Assembly: GCA_013694945.1 (NCBI GenBank) | Contig: JACDBM010000236.1 | Coordinates: 1 to 5,581 of the forward strand | Reading direction: 5' to 3' | Length of the DNA: 5,581 bases | Source: Chthoniobacterales bacterium | GTDB lineage: Bacteria > Verrucomicrobiota > Verrucomicrobiia > Chthoniobacterales > UBA10450 | Part shown: positions 1 to 5,225 of the stretch, one piece after another | How positions within the stretch are numbered: the stretch's first letter is position 1 | Layout of the letters: each line of letters opens with the position of its first letter | Translations under genes and position numbers: made by a program | The notes under the pieces: generated by a model | The model's input: only the letters and a program-made list of their open reading frames with translations | The model's database searches: none | Told to the model about the DNA's origin: nothing

Positions 1-87
1 GCGTGTAGATGAGGCACTATCCCTACAGAATCACCGCGTCCGTAACGGATGAACGCGCCGCTGGCACCGCTTTGGCTGCAAAAGTTC

Positions 88-108
88 GTAATCGCAGAAT
101 GCGATTAC
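88..108. repeat. Perfect 9-bp hairpin with GAA loop
   Basis: GTAATCGCA (88-96) pairs perfectly with TGCGATTAC (100-108) around a three-base GAA loop. No T-run follows on either strand, so it is not a textbook intrinsic terminator. It sits three bases from a second hairpin, which suggests a structured repeat unit rather than a chance palindrome. Function unknown. Confidence 0.5.
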
Positions 109-110
109 CA

Positions 111-127
111 GCACGCTACAAGCGTGC
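111..127. repeat. Perfect 7-bp hairpin with ACA loop
   Basis: GCACGCT (111-117) pairs with AGCGTGC (121-127) around an ACA loop. It contains the heptamer GCTACAA (115-121), which also forms the right end of the two larger elements ending at 309 and 3772. It may be a shortened relative of those elements or share only the heptamer by chance. Confidence 0.45.
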
Positions 128-177
128 GCTCCCCAGAAGCTGCAACACCCCATCTTCTGCTCACCTTTGGACCTATA

Positions 178-347
178 CTAGTGCACTGTAACGGATGAAA
201 CTGGTGCAGTCGTAATAGGCCCGAATCTCTGCATTGTAGCCTGGGGCGGTGACCCCGGCATGGGTAGAGAGAGGTCCGAGCGAGCCGGGGTCAGCGCCCC
301 CGGCTACAACCGCCCATGCAGCAGAACTCACTGATACAGTGCACTAG
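178..347. repeat. 170-bp composite inverted repeat with perfect 13-bp ends
   Basis: CTAGTGCACTGTA at 178-190 is exactly reverse-complementary to TACAGTGCACTAG at 335-347. Between these ends lies the 234-309 palindrome, so outer and inner pairing share one axis, although the left arm is about 18 bases longer than the right. The right end covers the recN stop codon (344-346, TAG on the minus strand). The architecture resembles a small non-autonomous (MITE-like) element or a large extended hairpin. There is no transposase, and I see no clear target-site duplication. Confidence 0.6.
234..309. repeat. REP-like double-hairpin element with TTGTAGC/GCTACAA ends
   Basis: The left arm (234-259) and right arm (284-309) match as inverted repeats at 24 of 26 positions, with a 24-base spacer. 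Each arm also folds on its own. The right one has a perfect 8-bp stem (283-290 with 298-305, loop TCAGCGC). The left one has a 6-bp stem with one G-T pair (241-246 with 253-258). Two hairpins in opposite orientation bounded by TTGTAGC and GCTACAA give the layout of a BIME-type repeat. In the recN direction the element begins 34 bases past the stop codon, so it could protect or end the recN transcript, but no T-tract follows. Confidence 0.65.
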
Positions 348-2002
348 AGCTGCTTCAAAAGCGTCGCCGCGTGCTTCAGCGCGGACTCACTCTGGCCGCC
401 CAGCATACGCGCAATTTCTTCACGCCGCGCTTTGCTCCGGACTTCGCGCAACTCGGAAAAGGTGCGGCCTTGCGCGACTTCTTTGGTGACAACGAAATGT
501 GAGGAGGCCGCCGCCGCCACCTGCGGCAGGTGCGTGATGCAAAGCACCTGGTGATCATCCGCCAGAGCGCGCATTTTCGCGCCCACCGCGTTGGCGATCT
601 CGCCTCCGACGTTCGCGTCGATCTCGTCGAAAACGAGCAATGGAATGGCATCCTGAGCAGCGAGCGACGATTTGATCGCGAGCATTAGGCGTGAGATTTC
701 GCCGCTCGAGGCAATGCTCCGTAAGGGCTTCAGCGGTTCGCCCGGATTGGGCGAAAAGAGCAGGTCCACCGCATCGAACCCACTCGGCCGCGGCTCGGCT
801 AGTGGAGTCAGTTTTGCCTCGAACTCCGACTGTTTGAAACCAAGATCGCGGAGGTTGTGCTGGATATTTTCCGAGAGCCTGGGAGCAGCCGCTGCCCGGA
901 GCTCGCGCAGTGCATCTCCAGCACGTTTCAATTCGGTACGCGAGGTCGCGATTTCTTTTCCGAGACGCTCTAATTCTGCATCGCGGCCTTCGATCTTGCG
1001 CATCCGCTCGGCCGCGCGCTCGCCGAATGCGATAACCTCAGAGATGGAGCCGCCGTATTTGCGCTTCAGAGTCTCGAAGAGCGAGACGCGCTGCTCCAGC
1101 GTCGCCAGTTGAGCCGGATCGAGATCCAACCGTTCCGCGTATTTCTTCAGCTCGCGCGCGATCTCCGTTAGCTCCACCACGCTGGCCGCATGGGCCGATG
1201 AAAGTTCAGCGCTCGCCGGATCGATCTTCGCCAGCTCGCGCAAAAGCCGCTGCGTCTCTGCGAGCTGCGTGAGAACCGAGTCATCCGACTCGGACAGCCT
1301 GAGGGCAACACCGTGCGCCAGCTCGATCAGCCGGCGGCTGTTACGGACCAGTTTGTAGCGCGACTCGATCTCGTCTTCTTCCGGCACTGCTAGATTCGCC
1401 GAGGTGATTTCGTTTATCTGATGCCCTAGTAAATCCAACTCCTGCTCGCGTGCTGTTTCGGCGGTGCTGAGCGCGGCCTCCTCTGCGACGAGCGCCTGCA
1501 GCTTGCGAAACTCCGCCGCGAAGTCGTCGGTTTCCGCGTGCGCGAACGCATCCAGCACAGCGAGCTGCCGCTCGGGCGAAAGGAGTGACTGATGATCGTG
1601 CGGACCGTGCAGATCGACCAGTTCGTCTCCCAGCAGTTTGAGCACGGCCAGGGTCGTCGGCGATCCGTTGATGAATTGTCGATTGCTCCCGCTGGTGGAA
1701 AGCGAACGTTTAAGAATCAGCTCGTCCTCGCAGGGCTCCACGCCGGCTTGGGCAAGCCGCGGATTCATTTTCTCCAGCTCCGCTCCTGCGAAAACGGCTT
1801 CCACCGTGCACACATCCGCGCCGGTTCGGATCACCGTCTTGTCCGCTCGTTCGCCGAGCAGTAGTTGCAGTGCACCGATGATGATCGATTTCCCAGCACC
1901 GGTTTCGCCGGTGATCGCGGTGAAACCTGGCGCGAGTTCCCATTGCAGGTCCTCAACCAAGGCCAGGTTCCTGATCCGGAGGAGGGTTAAGATCGAGGGC
2001 AA
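344..2002 (-). CDS. recN: DNA repair protein RecN
   Basis: RecN is an SMC-like cytoplasmic ATPase that acts at DNA double-strand breaks with the RecA recombination machinery. The 552-residue product has the usual family length. The Walker A motif GETGAGKS spans about residues 32-39. The central part (roughly 155-375) is rich in Glu, Leu, Arg and Ala, as expected for the two coiled-coil arms. The C-terminal head carries the ABC signature ASSGEISR (431-438), Walker B LLVFDEID (455-462) and the H-loop ITHLPQVAA with His491. The signature has Ser433 where most RecN proteins have Gly, a variant I associate with the PVC group. The start is TTG; no ATG is available before the conserved LLRIRNLALVEDL, and the TTG directly abuts a heptad repeat that leaves no Shine-Dalgarno site. 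The gene diverges from the hydrolase. Its stop codon lies within a terminal inverted repeat. Identity is secure; the exact start is less so. Confidence 0.96.
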   Translation of the reverse strand: MPSILTLLRIRNLALVEDLQWELAPGFTAITGETGAGKSIIIGALQLLLGERADKTVIRTGADVCTVEAVFAGAELEKMNPRLAQAGVEPCEDELILKRSLSTSGSNRQFINGSPTTLAVLKLLGDELVDLHGPHDHQSLLSPERQLAVLDAFAHAETDDFAAEFRKLQALVAEEAALSTAETAREQELDLLGHQINEITSANLAVPEEDEIESRYKLVRNSRRLIELAHGVALRLSESDDSVLTQLAETQRLLRELAKIDPASAELSSAHAASVVELTEIARELKKYAERLDLDPAQLATLEQRVSLFETLKRKYGGSISEVIAFGERAAERMRKIEGRDAELERLGKEIATSRTELKRAGDALRELRAAAAPRLSENIQHNLRDLGFKQSEFEAKLTPLAEPRPSGFDAVDLLFSPNPGEPLKPLRSIASSGEISRLMLAIKSSLAAQDAIPLLVFDEIDANVGGEIANAVGAKMRALADDHQVLCITHLPQVAAAASSHFVVTKEVAQGRTFSELREVRSKARREEIARMLGGQSESALKHAATLLKQL

Positions 2003-2086
2003 GTTGAGTCTTGAGAGTTGAGAGTTGAGAGTGGGCGGCCGCCGGAGCCTTTCTGAACTCTCAACACTCAGCTCTCAACTCTCAAC
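2003..2086. repeat. Inverted array of TTGAGAG heptads between divergent start codons
   Basis: Four 7-base units, TTGAGTC followed by three TTGAGAG, run from 2004 to 2031. Four units in the opposite sense (CTCTCAA, CACTCAG, CTCTCAA, CTCTCAA) run from 2058 to 2085. As 30-base arms (2003-2032 and 2057-2086) they pair at 26 of 30 positions around a 24-base GC-rich spacer holding GCGGCCGC (2035-2042). The outer edges touch the recN TTG start (2000-2002) on one side and the inferred CTG start of the hydrolase (2086-2088) on the other. The array therefore makes up the whole divergent 5' region of both genes. I see no other promoter or ribosome-binding signal in it. Confidence 0.85.
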
Positions 2087-2853
2087 TGCGGCTCACCTTT
2101 CTTGGCACCGGCACTTCGCAAGGCGTGCCCATGATCGGGTGCGATTGCGCGGTCTGCCATTCCACCGATCCGCGGGACAGCCGGTTGCGTGCGTCGATCC
2201 ACGTCGCGACGCCGGAGTGCTCGTGGATCGTCGATGCGGGAGCGGATCTTCGCACCCAGGTTCTCCGGGAGAACATTCGCGAAATCGACGCCGTCGTCTT
2301 CACCCACTCGCATACCGACCACATCATGGGCTTCGACGACTTGCGCCGCTTCTCCTCCTTCCGCGGCGGCATGCCGGTCTATGCGTCATCCGCTACGATG
2401 AAGGATTTGAAGCGCGTTTTTGAGTTCGCGTTCGAGGGGCTGAACCCGTTCCCGGGTTATCTCAGACCGGAGCCGCACCTGGTAACCGGGCCATTCGACT
2501 TGGGCGGCACGAGGTTGACCCCGTTGCCTGTGCCGCACGGAAACTCTGAGGTTTACGGCTACCTATTTTCGCGCGGAGGAAAGAAGTATGTCGCTTACCT
2601 GAGTGATTGCAGCGGTGTGCCGGATAAAATTGCAAATGCGATTAAAGGTGTCCAGGTGCTCGTCATCGATGCGCTCCGGTCCCTGCCGCACCCGACACAT
2701 TTAAGTGTCGACCAAGCACTCGAAGTGGCTTCCCGCGTAGAGCCGGGGCGAACTTTCTTTACTCACATTTCGCATGAACTGCCACAGACGTTCGAGGCGA
2801 ACCTTCCCTCGAACACATTCATCGCCTACGACGGGCTGAAGTTGGAGCTTTGA
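2086..2853 (+). CDS. PhnP-like metallo-beta-lactamase-fold hydrolase
   Basis: This is a predicted cytoplasmic metal-dependent hydrolase of the metallo-beta-lactamase superfamily, closest in motif layout to PhnP (a cyclic phosphate phosphodiesterase). Counting from the CTG at 2086 (255 residues), it has the N-terminal strand and turn TFLGTGTSQGVP, then Cys19, Cys21 and Cys24 in a CDCAVC cluster as in PhnP's structural zinc site. The catalytic motif THSHTDH places His74, His76, Asp78 and His79. Further likely metal ligands are His151 (PVPHG), Asp174 (LSDCSG) and His227/His230 (THISHE). The first conventional start in frame is GTG at 2125 (242 residues), but it would remove the TFLGTGTSQG strand that the family always carries. 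The frame is closed by a TGA at 2026-2028, and no ATG, GTG or TTG lies between that stop and 2125. I therefore infer CTG 2086, or less likely CTG 2053. No phosphonate genes are nearby, so the substrate is unknown. It converges on lpxA with a 38-base gap. Confidence 0.87.
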   Translation: MRLTFLGTGTSQGVPMIGCDCAVCHSTDPRDSRLRASIHVATPECSWIVDAGADLRTQVLRENIREIDAVVFTHSHTDHIMGFDDLRRFSSFRGGMPVYASSATMKDLKRVFEFAFEGLNPFPGYLRPEPHLVTGPFDLGGTRLTPLPVPHGNSEVYGYLFSRGGKKYVAYLSDCSGVPDKIANAIKGVQVLVIDALRSLPHPTHLSVDQALEVASRVEPGRTFFTHISHELPQTFEANLPSNTFIAYDGLKLEL

Positions 2854-2891
2854 TGAGTCAGTTCTGGGTCGCCATTGGTGGTTACGCCAAC

Positions 2892-3683
2892 TCACCGGAT
2901 AATCCCGCGCTCGCTTTTCTCGATAAACTCCAGGATTTGCGTAATCTCCTCGCGCGCCGGCAGCTCTTGGCGCACGGCTTCGACGGCCTGCCTCGTGTTC
3001 AATTTCGAGCGGTAGATCAATCGGAACGCCTCCTTAATCCACATCACGCTTTCAGGAGCGAAACCATTCCGCTCGAGGCCCACGAGATTCACGCCGCGGA
3101 TTTCGGCCGGGTTGCCGTCGGCAATCATGAATGGCGGAACATCCTGCACGATTTTGGAGCAGCCGCCGGTAATGGCGAAGCGACCCACCCGGCAATATTG
3201 ATGCACTGCGGTGAGCCCGCCCATGATGGCGTGGTCCTCGATCTTCACATGCCCGGCGAGCGTGCCGTTGTTGGAAAAAACGACCGCGTCACCAACGAAG
3301 CAGTCGTGACCGATGTGGCTGTAGGCCAGAAAATTTCCGCTACTGCCGACACGTGTCTTCCCTTCGCTCGATGTGCTCCGGTTCACGGTTACGAATTCGC
3401 GGAACGTGTTCTCGTCGCCGATCTCGAGGTAGGTCGGCTCGCCCGCGTATTTTAAATCCTGCGTCTGCTGGCCGATGGAGGAATAGGCGTAGAATTTGTT
3501 CCGCGCTCCGGCCTGCATCGGCCCGCACAATGTGACGTGATGCTGCAGCCAGCAATCGGCTCCGAGCACGACGCCGGCCTCCACGATGCAATAAGGGCCG
3601 ATCACCGTGCGGGGGCCAATCTCCGCGCCGGCAGCGACAATCGCGGTCGGATGAATCTGCACGTCAGATTGCATTGCGCTCAC
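2892..3683 (-). CDS. lpxA: Acyl-ACP--UDP-N-acetylglucosamine O-acyltransferase (LpxA)
   Basis: LpxA transfers a 3-hydroxyacyl chain from ACP to the 3-OH of UDP-GlcNAc, the first step of lipid A synthesis, as a cytoplasmic trimer. The 263-residue product matches the family length. Residues 8-190 show the hexapeptide repeats of a left-handed beta-helix (HPTAIV, IGPYCIV, and so on). The catalytic base lies in SHIGHDC (His126, matching E. coli His125), followed by NNGTLAGHV, GGLTAVHQYCRVG and DVPPFMIADGNPA. The C-terminal helical part ends in the typical GIIR. Gly174 aligns with the E. coli acyl-chain ruler Gly173, which suggests a long chain near C14. The start shown is GTG. ATG at 3672-3674 (260 residues) fits the E. 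coli N-terminus at least as well, and neither has a clear Shine-Dalgarno. It lies 106 bases after lpxC-fabZ, probably in one operon. Confidence 0.95.
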   Translation of the reverse strand: MSAMQSDVQIHPTAIVAAGAEIGPRTVIGPYCIVEAGVVLGADCWLQHHVTLCGPMQAGARNKFYAYSSIGQQTQDLKYAGEPTYLEIGDENTFREFVTVNRSTSSEGKTRVGSSGNFLAYSHIGHDCFVGDAVVFSNNGTLAGHVKIEDHAIMGGLTAVHQYCRVGRFAITGGCSKIVQDVPPFMIADGNPAEIRGVNLVGLERNGFAPESVMWIKEAFRLIYRSKLNTRQAVEAVRQELPAREEITQILEFIEKSERGIIR

Positions 3684-3691
3684 GCGTCTGG

Positions 3692-3772
3692 TGTAGCGAC
3701 GCCGCTCTATCGGCGTTCAAAGACGCTGCCTGCAGCCACGCGTCCCGCGGCAGCAGAGCGCCGCGGCTACAA
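3692..3772. repeat. REP-like double-hairpin element between lpxC-fabZ and lpxA
   Basis: The element is bounded by TGTAGC (3692-3697) and GCTACAA (3766-3772). It holds two hairpins. ACGCCG/CGGCGT (3699-3704 with 3711-3716) encloses a CTCTAT loop, and CCGCGGC/GCCGCGG (3745-3751 with 3760-3766) encloses an AGCAGAGC loop. As whole arms, the first 25 bases of each end match as inverted repeats at about 18 positions. Ends and layout are the same as in the 234-309 element, so I take both as one family. It fills about 80 of the 106 bases between the two cistrons and ends 8 bases before the lpxA GTG, which leaves no room for a normal ribosome-binding site. Confidence 0.65.
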
Positions 3773-3789
3773 CAACTACCCCGCTTCAT

Positions 3790-5106
3790 CTAAAGAAACG
3801 TGAACATCAGCTCGCCTTCCGAAACAACGGCCTCATTGACCATGCACTGGCATTTCGCCTTCGCGAGCCGGTTACTGCGAGCTTTCGTTAGTTCCGCATG
3901 AATGAAGAGCGTGTCGCCAGGAAAGACCGGTTTACGGAATTTCACGTCATCAGCGCTGATGAAATAACCGATGCGGCTCGCGCTCTTCGTGATCTTCATC
4001 ATGAGAATGCTGGCCACCTGCGCCATCGCTTCCACCTGGAGCACGCCGGGCATGACGGGATGCCCCGGAAAATGCCCCGCGAAATATGGCTCGTTGATTG
4101 TCACCGATTTCACTCCGGTGACCTTGATCTCGCCTTCGAAACCGATGATCCGATCGACCATCAGGAATGGGTAACGGTGCGGCAGGATTTCCATGACCTG
4201 CCTGATATCGAGCCCGCCTTCACCGGGCGGGAAGGCTCGCGGCTGAATGCTCGGGAGCGTCTTCGCGTACTCTTTCGCCATTGCGCGCGCGAGCTCCGCA
4301 TTCGAACCGTGCCCAGGTTTCACGGCGACGACATGCCCGCGAATGCGATGCCCAAAAAGCGCGAGATCTCCGATGATATCGAGGATCTTGTGGCGAACAA
4401 ATTCATCCGGGAAACGAAGCGGCTCCTTACTCAAGACCGCTTCGCCTCGCACGACGATGGCGTTTTCGAGGCTGCCGCCCTTGATGAGGTTTTTCTCCAT
4501 GAGCGGATAAACATCCTCGTAGAAAACGAAGGTCCGCGCGGGCGCGATCTCGCGCTCGAAAATCGCGGGCGTGATTTCGGTGGAGAAAAATTGCGAGAAG
4601 CGACCTTCAGGTCCCACCTGGGTGCAGGAGATGCGATACTTGTCGTCCGGCAGGACGACGAGGAGCGAGCCGCCCTTGGTCTCAACGTGGATCGGTTCGC
4701 GCACCGAAAACGTCTGACGCGGCTTTTCCTGCGCGGCGACCCCCGCTTTCTTTATCACCTCGACGTAAGGGTGCGCACTGCCGTCGCCAATCGGCGGCTC
4801 ATTCGAGTCCATCTCGACGATGGCGTTATCCACTCCCATGGCGGCGAGAGCCGCGAGGACGTGCTCGACGGTATGAACGCGCATCGAGCCTTCGCCGATC
4901 GTCGTGGCGCGTTCCACGGTTTTCAGGTTCTCGATTTTCGCGTCGATGATCGGCTCTTCCTGGAGGTCTTTGCGTTTGAATTTGATTCCGTGATCGGCCG
5001 GCGCCGGTTGCAGCCGGAGGGTGACTTGCTCGCCGGTGTGGAGCGACGTGCCGCTGAGGCTCGCGGATTTCGCCAGCGTTTGTTGGAAGCCCGGCATCGA
5101 AGACAT
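3790..5106 (-). CDS. lpxC/fabZ: Bifunctional LpxC deacetylase / FabZ 3-hydroxyacyl-ACP dehydratase
   Basis: This 438-residue fusion joins two cytoplasmic enzymes. LpxC (about residues 5-280) removes the acetyl group from UDP-3-O-acyl-GlcNAc, the committed step of lipid A synthesis. Its zinc ligands are His82 (in HTVEH, with catalytic Glu81), His239 and Asp243 (RHKILD), and its catalytic His266 lies in KPGHGSN. After a Pro-rich linker (about 284-296), FabZ (about 299-438, encoded near 4212-3790) dehydrates 3-hydroxyacyl-ACP in fatty acid elongation. It starts with DIRQVMEILPHRYPFLMVDR and carries AGHFPGHPVMPG with His345, and the active-site Glu359 in LQVEAMAQ. All key residues of both halves are present and there is no frameshift at the join. 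It is known as a natural fusion in Bacteroidota and Verrucomicrobiota. The start is ATG; ATG at codon 4 is an alternative, and no strong Shine-Dalgarno is seen. It precedes lpxA on the same strand. Confidence 0.96.
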   Translation of the reverse strand: MSSMPGFQQTLAKSASLSGTSLHTGEQVTLRLQPAPADHGIKFKRKDLQEEPIIDAKIENLKTVERATTIGEGSMRVHTVEHVLAALAAMGVDNAIVEMDSNEPPIGDGSAHPYVEVIKKAGVAAQEKPRQTFSVREPIHVETKGGSLLVVLPDDKYRISCTQVGPEGRFSQFFSTEITPAIFEREIAPARTFVFYEDVYPLMEKNLIKGGSLENAIVVRGEAVLSKEPLRFPDEFVRHKILDIIGDLALFGHRIRGHVVAVKPGHGSNAELARAMAKEYAKTLPSIQPRAFPPGEGGLDIRQVMEILPHRYPFLMVDRIIGFEGEIKVTGVKSVTINEPYFAGHFPGHPVMPGVLQVEAMAQVASILMMKITKSASRIGYFISADDVKFRKPVFPGDTLFIHAELTKARSNRLAKAKCQCMVNEAVVSEGELMFTFL

Positions 5107-5221
5107 GGTGGCGTAAGTAACAAAGAATCCCGATGGTGACTAGAAGCGCTTTTGCGAGCGCGACTCCGAAGTGCCGGAGGGGTTACGAAGGAACGGGGCT
5201 CATGAGCAGGCGAAATCCGTC
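5107..5221. promoter_or_regulatory. Divergent 5' region of lpxC-fabZ and the dehydrogenase
   Basis: These 115 bases must hold the start signals for both divergent genes. I see two small inverted repeats: GCGCT/AGCGC (5146-5150 with 5157-5161) and CTCCG/CGGAG (5164-5168 with 5175-5179). No convincing -35/-10 pair stands out in either direction. The assignment as a regulatory region rests on gene layout rather than on a recognised box. Confidence 0.35.
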
Positions 5222-5225
5222 ATGA
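5188..5225 (+). other. Possible seven-codon leader ORF with its own ribosome-binding site
   Basis: AAGGAA (5188-5193) lies 8 bases before ATG 5202. That ATG opens a seven-codon frame (MSRRNPS) whose TGA (5223-5225) overlaps the dehydrogenase ATG (5222-5224) as ATGA. This is the best Shine-Dalgarno-to-ATG spacing in the spacer, while the dehydrogenase ATG itself has only a weak AGCAGG 11 bases upstream. It could couple translation of the downstream gene, or be chance. The alternative is a longer dehydrogenase starting at GTG 5171, which would spoil the signal peptide. Confidence 0.25.

Larger units (their letters stand above)
1..343. other. Repeat-rich intergenic region downstream of recN, no convincing gene
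   Basis: I see no gene here. The only open frame of any length (9-191, 60 codons) is rich in Arg and Ala, resembles no family I know, and runs across two hairpins, so I treat it as spurious. The stretch holds two tight hairpins at 88-127, a 12-bp direct repeat GTAACGGATGAA at 42-53 and 188-199, and a composite inverted repeat from 178 that reaches into the recN stop codon. No tRNA or rRNA pattern was recognised. Whether a further gene ends just left of position 1 cannot be told from this window. Confidence 0.6.

Noticed and set aside
4..121. A third full-length TGTAG...GCTACAA element (TGTAG at 4-8, GCTACAA at 115-121)
   Set aside because: Only the ends match. The interior shows no paired arms like those of the other two elements, so the spacing is probably coincidental.
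9..191. A 60-codon open frame at the left end
   Set aside because: Its composition is Arg/Ala-rich, it runs through two perfect hairpins, and it shows no family match or ribosome-binding site.
1897..1913. Perfect 6-bp palindrome CACCGG/CCGGTG
   Set aside because: It falls in the recN region encoding the Walker A loop, so protein conservation explains it.
2003..2086. CRISPR array
   Set aside because: The units are 7 bases, directly adjacent and inverted between arms, with no spacers of regular length and no cas genes.
2025..2423. A 132-codon plus-strand frame that begins in the heptad repeat and overlaps the hydrolase
   Set aside because: It overlaps the clear metallo-beta-lactamase reading frame out of phase and has no domain features.
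2443..2458. Perfect 6-bp hairpin AACCCG-TTCC-CGGGTT
   Set aside because: It lies within the hydrolase coding sequence and is explained by codon choice in GC-rich DNA.
2875..2890. Small hairpin TTGGTG-GTTA-CGCCAA between the converging hydrolase and lpxA genes, as a two-way terminator
   Set aside because: The stem is only 6 bp with one G-T pair and no T-tract on either side, which is too weak to call.
2850..3455. A 201-codon plus-strand open frame opposite lpxA
   Set aside because: It is a shadow of lpxA, which has full-length family motifs on the minus strand. The ATGA overlap with the hydrolase stop looked like coupling, but the protein has no family resemblance.
3898..5139. A 413-codon open frame on the plus strand opposite lpxC-fabZ
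   Set aside because: It mirrors a well-supported gene in a GC-rich, codon-biased region. Its translation is rich in Arg, Asp and His and lacks recognisable motifs.
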